Assembly (NCBI RefSeq): GCF_001676025.1 | Contig: NZ_LZFW01000068.1 | Span: 1-64,000, forward strand | Reading direction: 5' to 3' | DNA from: Vibrio sp. UCD-FRSSP16_30 | GTDB taxonomy: Bacteria; Pseudomonadota; Gammaproteobacteria; Enterobacterales; Vibrionaceae | DNA length: 64,000 nucleotides | Shown: positions 53,625-62,666 of the stretch, piece after piece | How the letters are laid out: each line of letters begins with the position of its first letter | Position numbering within the stretch: the stretch's first letter is position 1 | Notes under the pieces: generated by a model | The model's input: only the letters and a program-made list of their open reading frames with translations | Database searches by the model: none | Told to the model about the DNA's origin: nothing | Program-made: the position numbers and the translations under genes

Positions 53625-54033
53625 GAACATTGGTGTTTTAGCTGTTTTTAGTTGTCGCTGAACTAACTATTGAAACTAACCGTATGATTTATATGAGATT
53701 AATCACATTAAGCATTTGCATGCATAAAAATAGCTAAAGCATGGGTTATGTGGTGTAACTCGAATGGAATTTAGGTATTTTCATTGTTTTGTATAATGTT
53801 TAAAAAATAATTTAGTGACTGTGCTCACAAGTTGCCGTTCAGGCTGGAACTGTGGCGATATCTTGTAAACATGTGATACTACAAAGCTATGCTGTAACTG
53901 GGGTCAAAATCGTAATAATGAGCAGTTACTAGGGGAGTGGAGTGAGAGTATAAAAGGGAGGTTTAACAGCAAGCGACTGAATTAAGCCGCTTGCCGATAC
54001 TATTAATTGAACGTTGTTGTAAGCAAGCTTTGC

Positions 54034-55062
54034 TTACTCGTGTTCAATTGCGATTTTGCTGAAACTTACGTCAAATACGCCGTTTGTACTGCCGGGTTTT
54101 AATTGCGGGTAGATCCCTGCTTTGAAGTAGAAGCTATTTGATGGGTTTGTCCAATTTTTCGAAAGGGTATAGCTGTTACCATCAGATTTGATGGTTTGTC
54201 CCCATAGAATGCGTTTCTCAACATTAGCTGCTTTAATGACGATACCTTGTTGATCGACATTTATCATGTAGGAAAACTCCTCGCCTACTTTAGCTTTACC
54301 AAGATCGATACTGAATGGGTGGCAATGGGAATTAGAACATTTATTGTTACCTTCAACAAAATTATCGTTGATGATTGCTCGTATTGGACGTGAGTTACCT
54401 TCCCATAACAATTTAACTAAAGCTTGCTTGATATGCTGACCGTGAACTTGACCAATCACGACTTTAGGTTGGGAAACATTTGGGGCTTGTTTAATAGTGA
54501 GGGTGCTTTCAAGGCGGTGTGCGTTGTTGTCCTGAATATGCCAGTTTTGCTTGTCAGTATTACAGCCACTTTGGGTTTTATAATGATAAAGCTCTCTTAG
54601 TTCAGAGCGAACGTAACTAGTATTTTCAGTCGTTGCCAGTGAAGGATCGCTTAAATTTACTTTAAAATGGGTGTGACCATCATTACCTATATAAAAGTAA
54701 TCTACATAAGATGTTTTTTCGGATAAAGAAGCGTTACTACCACGGCAACCACCGGGAACCAATTCGGCAGCAGATGAACCACCTGAAATTGAATGGTCAA
54801 AATTGTCTCTAAAATAGGTTTTACTGATCGGAAGGGTTAACTTCCATTGGTTGATATTCCAATCGCTATCACTGTCTGTATTAGTATTTTTGACTGACTC
54901 AACATAATTGTTGAGTTCATTTGCAGTGCTTTTATCTATTGTACTCGTGTTTTCAATGACATTTTTAATATCATTGCTAGGAGTAGAACTGGTTCCACTA
55001 TTACAACCAGATAGTGCTAAAAGTATAATAATAAAACCATACTTACTATGTTTCATATTCAT
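54034..55062 (-). CDS. PL7 alginate lyase, lipoprotein
   Basis: 342 residues with a lipobox LALSGC (Cys20, Asn at +2, compatible with the outer membrane). A low-complexity Ser/Thr/Asn linker runs to about residue 65, then a PL7 beta-jelly-roll with all three signature strands: RSELREL (152-158), GQVHG (204-208) and YFKAGIYPQ (312-320). PL7 enzymes cleave the polymer by beta-elimination, mostly endolytically. QVH rather than QIH at the second motif has been associated with preference for mannuronate-rich blocks. Placement at the cell surface or periplasm would feed the KdgM porins. The gap to the next gene (55063-55863) is AT-rich. Confidence 0.93.
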   Translation of the reverse strand: MNMKHSKYGFIIILLALSGCNSGTSSTPSNDIKNVIENTSTIDKSTANELNNYVESVKNTNTDSDSDWNINQWKLTLPISKTYFRDNFDHSISGGSSAAELVPGGCRGSNASLSEKTSYVDYFYIGNDGHTHFKVNLSDPSLATTENTSYVRSELRELYHYKTQSGCNTDKQNWHIQDNNAHRLESTLTIKQAPNVSQPKVVIGQVHGQHIKQALVKLLWEGNSRPIRAIINDNFVEGNNKCSNSHCHPFSIDLGKAKVGEEFSYMINVDQQGIVIKAANVEKRILWGQTIKSDGNSYTLSKNWTNPSNSFYFKAGIYPQLKPGSTNGVFDVSFSKIAIEHE

Positions 55063-55813
55063 TGAGTTAATGCCAGTTTATTCTTAATTATTATTTATTC
55101 TCACATATTTGTATGGAGTCTCATAGATGTATTGGTGAAATATTAAAGTGCAATATGCAATACATCGCAATGACATTAATTTGGAATAGATAGTGATCCA
55201 AACAAGAAATATATTATTAGTGACTTTTAACTGTCGTTATTGGAAATAATTAGAATAAGAGGCGATAGTGCATGGTCTTATTGTTTCATATTAATGCTCA
55301 GCTCAGATTTCTGATAATAACTGGCTAGTGATTTTAATATAGTTGGTGTTTTAATGACTATGTTAACGACAGGATACTCCATTGAATGCACTAGGCACTA
55401 GATAACTCACATTTCTTATAGTCATACTTTTAGATGGTTTAGAAAGTAGGTTTATTTAGGAAATAGTAGTATTTATGATGCTGGATTCATATCGAATCTA
55501 AGAGTTATACCGTGATTTATTTTATTGGAAACAAATGTTGCACTGCTAGAAAAACTTGATATTGTCAGATTTATGTATAAATAGCCATTATGAGACTGGT
55601 TTCTTTTGTGGGTTAATCATCTGGAATTCCTCTATTTTGCAGGTTATTCCTCTGTATTTTTACTGTTTTTATGATTGTAAGCTGTAGCGGCTTATTTCTT
55701 AAACCAATTTAAACAGTGTCATTAGCGATATTCCCAAATTCCAGTGATAGTTCAATCTAAGCTCAAAATCCTGCCTTCGTCACAGTTTGTAACCAAATGT
55801 TACCTTAATCTAT
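55063..55813. other. Intergenic stretch between PL7 and KdgM copy 2
   Basis: About 750 AT-rich bases with no ORF I can support. It must hold two divergent promoters. At 55777-55791 GTCACAGTTTGTAAC is nearly repeated at 59023-59037 (GTCACAGTTTGTTAC) ahead of KdgM copy 3; its reverse complement carries a CRP half-site, TGTGAC. Confidence 0.5.
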
Positions 55814-55826
55814 TTGTCATACATTA
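55814..55826. promoter_or_regulatory. Regulon operator ahead of KdgM copy 2
   Basis: TTGTCATACATTA, 38 bases before the ATG at 55864. Confidence 0.75.
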
Positions 55827-55863
55827 GGTTCAATATTCAAATGGATATAAAGGTAAATTCTTC

Positions 55864-56619
55864 ATGACTAAATCTAAAATTGCTCTAGCTGTTGTAGCTA
55901 CTATTTTTGCTGGCTCTGCATGTGCAGGCCAAATTGATTATCGCGCAGAATACAAACACAACTCAGATGAATACCAACATCGCATCAAGCTCGGGTCTTC
56001 AGTAAATGCTGCTGACCATACTAAGGTCTATTTTAGTGTTGAACAAAAATGGAATAGTAATGACAAATCAGATTACTGGAACGAAGTAGAACGTGGTGAC
56101 TCAGAGTTTGATTGGGGTGTTCGTTACGCACTAACTAAAAATTGGTATTTACAACCAGGTATGCCAATTACGTTCTCAACAGAAAAAACCACTTATAAAC
56201 CTCAATTCCGTGTTGGTTATAAAGCTGACTTTGGTTTGACTACTGCAATTCGTTACCGTCATGAATTCCAAACTTATACAAGTGATGCTGGCACTACAAG
56301 CGATGTTGATGGTCAATCAATAGAGCGTGCAGGAAAAACAATACAACAAGGTAAAATCACTTTAACTGGTTCATATAAGTTGCCTGTAAAAAGTTTGAAA
56401 AACTTGAAGTTAAGCTATGAAGCTAACTATAACCACAATTACGACAATATCCGTGTTGAAAATAATAAAAATTGGGGTTGGGATGCTGGTGTGATCATTG
56501 GCTATCAAGTTTCAAACTTCCAACCATACGTCGAACTTTGGGACGTGAAGGGTAAGACTGGTACTAAAACCGATACTCGTCAGTTAAGAACTCGCGTTGG
56601 TTTGAAATACAAGTTCTAA
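55864..56619 (+). CDS. KdgM-family outer-membrane oligouronate porin, copy 2
   Basis: 251 residues with a signal peptide (KIALAVVATIFAGSACAG) and the KdgM features IDYRAEYKHNSDEYQHRIKL, YLQPGMPITFS and the C-terminal RQLRTRVGLKYKF. It is much closer to copy 3 (59107) than to copy 1. It is followed after 80 bases by a lipoprotein gene on the same strand, a pairing repeated exactly at copy 3. AAAGG precedes the ATG. Confidence 0.9.
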   Translation: MTKSKIALAVVATIFAGSACAGQIDYRAEYKHNSDEYQHRIKLGSSVNAADHTKVYFSVEQKWNSNDKSDYWNEVERGDSEFDWGVRYALTKNWYLQPGMPITFSTEKTTYKPQFRVGYKADFGLTTAIRYRHEFQTYTSDAGTTSDVDGQSIERAGKTIQQGKITLTGSYKLPVKSLKNLKLSYEANYNHNYDNIRVENNKNWGWDAGVIIGYQVSNFQPYVELWDVKGKTGTKTDTRQLRTRVGLKYKF

Positions 56620-56699
56620 CGTTAATACGAATTATATTTATTGAAGGGGTGAAACTCTGCGCCTTCAATATATAGCTAACAGAATATAAGAGAGATATT

Positions 56700-58103
56700 A
56701 TGAAAATTTCTAAATCAGTTGTCGCAGTTGCGGTATCAAGTGTACTGTTATTTGGTTGTGATTTTGATGTTGGCCCACAAAGCAATGCTCCGGCTGCTGG
56801 TAACGGTAACTCAGGTAGTGTTGTAGTTCCTGGACCGGGTGGTTCTGCTGCTAATAAATTAGTGCAAATTACTGATACATCAACATCTGATACTGGTGAA
56901 CTTCGTTTAAAACTTGCGGATGGTTCAACTCAAGCTGTTGTACCTTCTATTGCAAAAGGTAAGTTGACCGTTGATTTGACTTACGTTAATGAAGACCCAA
57001 CTCAAATTGATGATGGGAATGGTAATAATGCATACATCACTCTTTTCGGTAGTGGTACTAGTAACTCAAACCTAGTGGGTGAAATTGCCTTGAATAACGA
57101 TGGTGATATTTTCCACCGTACTAATCAAGGTAAACCAGATCTATCTACTACTCCGGACACTTCATTTAAAGCAGGTGACAAAGTAGCCGTCGAGATGACT
57201 TGGGGTGATGGAGAATATTCATTCAAAGTTGATGGTAAATCATTTGGTCCTTTCCCTTGTTCAGCTGAGACTGCCCCAGTTCAAGTGATTGCTCTTAAAA
57301 TGGGTGATAATAGTCACACTACTCCTTATAAACTGTTAGTTGATAACTTCAAAGTGTACAACGTTGCTGCGACAGGTGATGAAAAAGTATTTGCTGATGA
57401 TTTTGAAGGTCGTGCAGTAGGTCAAGATCTTTCGGGTAACCCTTACAATAGTAATTCAAATGAAGCTGTTGTTATTGGTGAAGGTGGTACTGACGCAGGT
57501 AATGGTGTAGCCACTGGCGCTGTAACTGAAGATTTTGAAGGTTATTCTATTGGCGCTGCTGTTGACTCTACTTATAAAGTTAAAGGCGATGCTGATGCGA
57601 CAGCGCTGATTGCTGCTGACCCAGCAAATGCAAATGGTAAAGCTTTACAGATTAAGGATGGTAGTACTGCAACTAAACCTGTTGTAGGTCGAGAATTTGC
57701 CAATGGTGCAGCAGATACTGGTTCGGTTTCAGCTTCATTCTATGTATCTAAAGATGGTTACAATAAAAAATCTTCTTATCTTTACCTAGGTACTGACGCG
57801 GGTGCTTCTTCAGGCAAACGTTTTGCTGAAGTTGTGATTGGCGGAGATTCAGTGAAATTTAGAGAAGCAGATGGTTCTACGCAAACGGTTCTTCAGAAAT
57901 ACACTAGAGATACATGGGTGAATGTTGCTATTTCTTGGAAAGGTACTGATGTGACAGTTACTGTTGATGGCACAGAATATAAAGGATTGGTGGCAGAAAA
58001 TGCTTCTGCAGGAGCACCAAGTGCATTTGCTATGTACGGTGGTGACAACAGTTCAACCGGCACTATAACGTACTTTGATAACCTAAATAGTGATTTATTC
58101 TAG
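56700..58103 (+). CDS. Two-domain lipoprotein paired with KdgM copy 2
   Basis: 467 residues. Signal peptide with lipobox LLFGC (Cys20) followed by Asp21. After a Gly/Pro/Asn linker come two domains that look like beta-sandwich carbohydrate-binding or LamG-like modules. Domain 1 (about 48-245) contains GELRLKLADG, GKLTVDLTY and LLVDNFKVYNV, and ends DDFEGRAVGQDLSGNPYNSN. Domain 2 (about 275-467) starts EDFEGYSIGAAV and ends ITYFDNLNSDLF. The DxFE(G/S) and (F/V)DN(L/F) motifs are shared with the lipoprotein at 59958. No catalytic motif was recognised. It may bind alginate oligomers near the porin. Asp at +2 would keep it on the inner membrane by E. coli rules. Confidence 0.75.
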   Translation: MKISKSVVAVAVSSVLLFGCDFDVGPQSNAPAAGNGNSGSVVVPGPGGSAANKLVQITDTSTSDTGELRLKLADGSTQAVVPSIAKGKLTVDLTYVNEDPTQIDDGNGNNAYITLFGSGTSNSNLVGEIALNNDGDIFHRTNQGKPDLSTTPDTSFKAGDKVAVEMTWGDGEYSFKVDGKSFGPFPCSAETAPVQVIALKMGDNSHTTPYKLLVDNFKVYNVAATGDEKVFADDFEGRAVGQDLSGNPYNSNSNEAVVIGEGGTDAGNGVATGAVTEDFEGYSIGAAVDSTYKVKGDADATALIAADPANANGKALQIKDGSTATKPVVGREFANGAADTGSVSASFYVSKDGYNKKSSYLYLGTDAGASSGKRFAEVVIGGDSVKFREADGSTQTVLQKYTRDTWVNVAISWKGTDVTVTVDGTEYKGLVAENASAGAPSAFAMYGGDNSSTGTITYFDNLNSDLF

Positions 58104-58130
58104 ATTATAGATCGCTCATTGACTCTTTTA

Positions 58131-58158
58131 AAAGACCGGCATTTTGCCGGTCTTTTTT
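58131..58158 (+). terminator. Terminator after the first lipoprotein gene
   Basis: AAAGACCGGCA-TTT-TGCCGGTCTTT followed by TTTT, 27 bases after the stop. Confidence 0.93.
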
Positions 58159-59057
58159 TATCTAATTTGTGTATCTCGTATTTTATCAAAAAGGTTGTGA
58201 TTGGAGGCGCGCTGCTAGGTAAGATGATTGACATCCTCACAATATGATATTTTGTTGATTATTTTTTGATAAAAGCTACAACTATGACATACAGGTTAAT
58301 TGTGCTTGTCTGTTTTTCCTTAATCATATATAGCAATATTTATTCATCATCAACGTTTAGTCAGATAGTTACTATCTTCACGAACTTATTGTCTATCTAA
58401 TTCCGCTCAACCTACTACTCATGCTAGGAGCTAGGAGCTAGGAGCTAGGAGCTAGGAGCTAGAATTGTTCTGTGTGGTTACTCTTAAACTAATAAGCTAA
58501 ATCGCTGTGTTTAACCAATGGCATTACTGAAGTCGATAAGTTACCCATAAGTTGTTGTGCAACACAGTTGTAATTTGTCTCAATAGGGTAGGGCTATTTA
58601 TTGATTATGCTTATTACTGCTCTATATGGTTTAGAACATATATAAGCAAAAACTACAAGTATTACACTGGATGAGTATGCTGCTTTGAGTGCGACAATGG
58701 TGATTTGATTTTCTATAGCCATGTCGGTTCTATGTCTTAAATACTAAATGTTCAACCTTTTTATCCATTCCTCAATATCTTCTTTTATGCTCGTTTAACG
58801 TTAAATGTGAGCACCATCATAAAAATGCCGCACCTGAACTATTCACGCCATAAATAATACAAACAAAAACCATGCTAATAGACATCAAAAAACAAAAAGG
58901 CGAAAAATTAAAGCAAAAAAAAATATATCAGGCAAGTTTTTGATGTGAATGTTGGATTGTTATGCGATCAATCCCTCAGTTTAAATATGCTTATCATGCT
59001 CCGGGAACTTTTCTTTACACGGGTCACAGTTTGTTACGAGGGCTTCCCCTAAACTTA
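58159..59057. other. Intergenic stretch ahead of KdgM copy 3
   Basis: About 900 bases without a gene I can support. It contains the heptamer array at 58423-58462, several AT-rich runs, and at 59023 the GTCACAGTTTGTTAC element shared with the copy 2 promoter. Confidence 0.5.
58423..58462. repeat. Heptanucleotide tandem repeat (GCTAGGA, 5.7 copies)
   Basis: Perfect GCTAGGA units run without interruption for 40 bases in the gap between the two porin-lipoprotein units. It lies in no ORF. Such short arrays can change length by slippage. Confidence 0.9.
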
Positions 59058-59070
59058 TTGTCATACATTA
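59058..59070. promoter_or_regulatory. Regulon operator ahead of KdgM copy 3
   Basis: TTGTCATACATTA, 37 bases before the ATG at 59107; the same spacing as at copy 2. Confidence 0.75.
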
Positions 59071-59106
59071 ATTCAAATACCCGTATGGAAAAAAAGGTAA
59101 AACACA

Positions 59107-59871
59107 ATGAATAAAAGTAAAATCGCACTAGCAGTTGTAGCTACAGTTTTTGCTGGTTCAGTAAGCGCAGGTGCTATTGATTACCGTGCTGAGTACAAGC
59201 ATAAAGATGAAGATTTTGCACACCGTATCAAAATTGGTTCATCTGTTGGTATCGCTGATAAAACTAAATTGTATTTTAGTGTTGAGCAAAAATTCCAAAG
59301 TAATGCTAAAGATGACGGAACACAACCATTTTGGTATCAAATGGAGCGCGGTGATTCTGAATTTGATTGGGGCATCCGCTACGCAATTAACAAAAAGTGG
59401 TATGTACAACCAGGTATGCCAATTACATTTGGCGACGAAAGAACAACGTATAAGCCTCAGTTCCGCGTAGGTTATAAAGCTGACTTTGGTCTAACAACGG
59501 CACTTCGTTACCGTCATGAATTTAGAGAGCATACCGATTCTTCTTCTTCTACGTTGAAGAGTACAAACGGTGAAACTTACGATATGGCGGGTAAAACTCA
59601 CCAGAAAGGTAAGCTAACTCTGACAGGTTCATACAAATTTGCACAACCAAGTCTAAAGAACCTTCAGCTTAGCTACGAAGCTAACTATGTGAAGAGCTAC
59701 GATAACGAAATCCTAGCAAACAGCGAAGACTGGGAATGGGATCTAGGTGTTCAAATTGGTTACAAATTTGACAACCTTCGTCCATACGTTCAGTTCTGGA
59801 CTGTTGACCACGGTTCAACATCTGGCGATCGTCAGTTGAGAACTCGTGTTGGTCTAAACTATAAATTCTAA
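59107..59871 (+). CDS. KdgM-family outer-membrane oligouronate porin, copy 3
   Basis: 254 residues: signal peptide KIALAVVATVFAGSVSAG, then IDYRAEYKHKDEDFAHRIKI, YVQPGMPITFG and the terminal RQLRTRVGLNYKF. It is the closest paralogue of copy 2, with a similar promoter. AAAAAGG precedes the start. The lipoprotein gene follows after 86 bases. Synonymous codon choice differs from copy 2 (here more GTA/CTA and AAC codons), so the duplication is not recent. Confidence 0.9.
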   Translation: MNKSKIALAVVATVFAGSVSAGAIDYRAEYKHKDEDFAHRIKIGSSVGIADKTKLYFSVEQKFQSNAKDDGTQPFWYQMERGDSEFDWGIRYAINKKWYVQPGMPITFGDERTTYKPQFRVGYKADFGLTTALRYRHEFREHTDSSSSTLKSTNGETYDMAGKTHQKGKLTLTGSYKFAQPSLKNLQLSYEANYVKSYDNEILANSEDWEWDLGVQIGYKFDNLRPYVQFWTVDHGSTSGDRQLRTRVGLNYKF

Positions 59872-59957
59872 AAAAACATAAAAATAATATCTGATGGGTG
59901 AGCCTGCATTCACCGCTCACCCACTCAGTAACTTAGTGAAATAATAAGAGAGAAAAT

Positions 59958-61790
59958 ATGAAAATTTCAAAGTCAGCAATAGCAGTAGCACTATCTACCG
60001 GACTTCTGTTCGGTTGTGATTTCGACGTAACGTCTTCTGATGATTCTTCAGGTGGTGGCGATATCCCTAGTTCGTCTTTATCTGGTGCATATTGGGAGTT
60101 GGCAGCAGCATCTTCTACTTCTGCAACACAATCTACAGATCTACCAAACGTCTATGTTTTTGATGGTACAAATCAAAAATACTATAACGATGATAATAGC
60201 TTTGGTACTTATGTTATCGAAGAAAAAGCTTATACCGAAGGCACTGATGGTAGCATAAAGTTCCATTACTATGCTGCTGACGGTACATCAACTGAAGAAT
60301 CAGGTTCATTTGCTATTTCTGCAGATGGTGTACTAACTATTTCTGGAACCAATGATGGTGACCTGACTGGTACAGACCAAATTGATAATGCAGATATCGC
60401 AGCAGCAGTTAAAGCTGCAAACGATGCTTCAGGTGTTAACCGTCTAGTTCAAATCCAAGATACTAATGCTGTTAAAGAAGATACTGGTGAATTGCGCATA
60501 AAATTCTCTGATTCTGGTAACGACATCGAAGTAGATGGGGATGCAATTGCTAAAGGTAAACTGACTGTCGATCTAGTATATCAGCTTGATGAAGATACCG
60601 AGCAAGTTGCTGATGATACTGGTAATAACGCATATGTTAGTTTTTATACTGCTGCAGGTACTAGCACAACTAACCTTCATGGCGAAATTGCTTTTGAATA
60701 TAAAGACAGTGGTGTTGGTGTAATTAAATATCGTAATGCATCTGGTGATTTAACTGATACGAATGGTACATTCGAACTAGGTGAAGAATTAGCTGTTGAA
60801 GCTAACTGGGATGATGGTGTCTTCACTTTCTCTGTTAATGGCACAGAATATGCTCCTGCTGACGCAGTTAGAGACGGCGCTGCTGTAGCAGTTGTTGCAT
60901 TGAGACTTGGTGACAACGGCAATACTACTCAGTATGAACTGCTAGGTGACAACTTAAACATCTATAGTGTTTCTGATGCTGGGGATGAAACTCTATTTAG
61001 TGATGATTTTGAATCTCATCCTGTTGGACAAGCTTTACAAGACAACGATTTCTACAACTCTAATTCAAATGAAGCTGTAGTTATTGAAGTGGGTAGTGCT
61101 GCTGGTGGTGATGAAGGCGATGCTGATGACGAAGGTGACACTGGTGGTGACGAAGGTGATACTGGTGGTGATACTGGTGAAGGCGCATTAGTTGATGATT
61201 TCGAAAGCTATACTGCTGGCACAATAATTAGTAATGCTTCTGACAGTTGGATTACTAATAACATGAAAGATGATGAGTTCGGTACAACAACAGCGGAAGT
61301 AAGTACTGCTCAATCAAATGGTGGAAGCCAATCTCTGTATTTAGAAGATAGCAATACAGATAGTAAGCCATTTGTTGGTCGTGAATTTGCTTCTGAATCG
61401 GCAAGTGGTTCTGTATCTATCGATGCTTATTTCCCTTCGGCTAATGAGCAAACAACTTATATAAATGTTGGTGTTGGTAAAAACAACAGTGATCGCTACT
61501 TTGAGCTTAGACAAACCGGTACAAAAATCGAGTATGAAAACAGTGCTGATGGTGATGTAGAAATTGCTCAGATTGAAGAAGATAAGTGGTATACGTTCAC
61601 TATGTCATGGACGGCAGCGGGTATCTTTACGGTTAAATTAAATGGTGAAGTGATCGCAGATAACATTGATCAATCTATTCTTGGTCTAGATTCAGCTAAT
61701 ATTCCAACTAGACTCACAATGTATACTGGCAATGATTCTGGTGCTACAAACAAGGTTTACTTCGACAACCTTAAATCAGACTTGTTCTAA
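59958..61790 (+). CDS. Multi-domain lipoprotein paired with KdgM copy 3
   Basis: 610 residues with the same start as the 56700 protein (MKISKS, lipobox LLFGC, Cys20, Asp21). It has an extra N-terminal domain (about 30-150, SGAYWELAAASS, then GSFAISADGVLTISG) that the first lipoprotein lacks. Domain 1 homologue covers about 155-375, then a strongly acidic Gly linker near 380-412 made of DEGDTGG-type units, then the domain 2 homologue (about 415-610), ending KVYFDNLKSDLF. The linker DNA is itself repetitive. Likely a sugar-binding partner of the adjacent porin. No catalytic residues were recognised. Confidence 0.75.
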   Translation: MKISKSAIAVALSTGLLFGCDFDVTSSDDSSGGGDIPSSSLSGAYWELAAASSTSATQSTDLPNVYVFDGTNQKYYNDDNSFGTYVIEEKAYTEGTDGSIKFHYYAADGTSTEESGSFAISADGVLTISGTNDGDLTGTDQIDNADIAAAVKAANDASGVNRLVQIQDTNAVKEDTGELRIKFSDSGNDIEVDGDAIAKGKLTVDLVYQLDEDTEQVADDTGNNAYVSFYTAAGTSTTNLHGEIAFEYKDSGVGVIKYRNASGDLTDTNGTFELGEELAVEANWDDGVFTFSVNGTEYAPADAVRDGAAVAVVALRLGDNGNTTQYELLGDNLNIYSVSDAGDETLFSDDFESHPVGQALQDNDFYNSNSNEAVVIEVGSAAGGDEGDADDEGDTGGDEGDTGGDTGEGALVDDFESYTAGTIISNASDSWITNNMKDDEFGTTTAEVSTAQSNGGSQSLYLEDSNTDSKPFVGREFASESASGSVSIDAYFPSANEQTTYINVGVGKNNSDRYFELRQTGTKIEYENSADGDVEIAQIEEDKWYTFTMSWTAAGIFTVKLNGEVIADNIDQSILGLDSANIPTRLTMYTGNDSGATNKVYFDNLKSDLF

Positions 61791-61812
61791 TCTAACTTGA
61801 TTATCTAACAAC

Positions 61813-61840
61813 AAAGCCGGCTAAATAGCCGGCTTTTTTA
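61813..61840 (+). terminator. Terminator after the second lipoprotein gene
   Basis: AAAGCCGGCTA-AA-TAGCCGGCTTT followed by TTTT, 22 bases after the stop. Confidence 0.93.
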
Positions 61841-61906
61841 TACCCAAATGTTCCATCATTAATTGTAAATGCATTGCCCTGGCTATTTCTATGCGGTTGT
61901 AGGCCC

Positions 61907-61951
61907 ATTTCATACCGACTAGGTATGAAATGCTCTGAATTATGCTCAGAG
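61907..61951. other. Structured intergenic block with two hairpins
   Basis: ATTTCATACC-GACTA-GGTATGAAAT (perfect 10-bp stem, 61907-61931) is followed by CTCTGA-ATTATGC-TCAGAG (61933-61951). There is no T run and no gene. The role is unknown; a repeat or RNA element is possible. Confidence 0.55.
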
Positions 61952-62157
61952 GAGTAGGGCGTTTCTTTACGCAGCTCTCAAACCCCGTATAGCAAGCTGA
62001 TATCATTTGTATGTTTTTTTCGCTTCCAATGTGAATATGACTTGCTTTTGTTATTTGTAATACAATATAATTTAACCCGCAGTAACAGCATGTAAATGCA
62101 TTGTTTACTGTGAATCTTTATAAGATTGCGGTTGTAAGACGGCAACTTTGAAAGAAC

Positions 62158-62304
62158 AACTAAGTAGAGTAGGTCGAACATCACCCGTTCTGCTTAGTTA
62201 AGCTCCATAACTACTATTAATAGCCTAAACATACCCTTCTAGTGTTTAGGCTCGGTACACCACCGATTTACCCATAGGCTTGCACTTGTCTATGGGTTTT
62301 TTTT
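62158..62304 (+). ncRNA. Candidate small RNA: four hairpins ending in a terminator
   Basis: Four stems in a row: AACTAAGTAGA/TCTGCTTAGTT (62158-62199, one G-U pair), AGCCTAAACA/TGTTTAGGCT (62222-62252), TCGGT/ACCGA (62252-62266), and ACCCATAG/CTATGGGT (62270-62297), the last followed directly by eight T. No gene ends just upstream on this strand (the previous stop is at 61790 with its own terminator), so the final hairpin needs another transcript. The start is unknown and no promoter was clear. It does not match a small RNA that I recognise. Confidence 0.5.
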
Positions 62305-62666
62305 CGGCTGTCAAAAGTATTACTATTCTTTAATATGTTTAAATATAGCGGTTTAACGGATTTGACATCACTATAAACTCAAGGAAGTGGTACATATTTG
62401 ATGATCTTAATAATGGAAAAATAAAGCATTTATCCGCTATTATTTGTTAGCTTATGTGACACTTGTAACGGTTTTTTATTTCAGATAGTAATTTGAAGAT
62501 AATATACCAAGCCACGTCTTAACCTTGTTGCATATCTTTTCGTTATTCGTCGCCTACTTTATTGTATCTTTATATTTTTCATCACTATTTTTCTATTTTT
62601 GTGATGCATATTTGTATGATTTATCATTCAAAAAAGTCTTGAGTCACTCGTCACATTTATGAAGTA

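Noticed and set aside
61821-62006. 61-codon minus-strand ORF
   Set aside because: Its start falls in hairpin-rich noncoding sequence and its end in the terminator of the lipoprotein gene; it has no recognisable family and no ribosome binding site.
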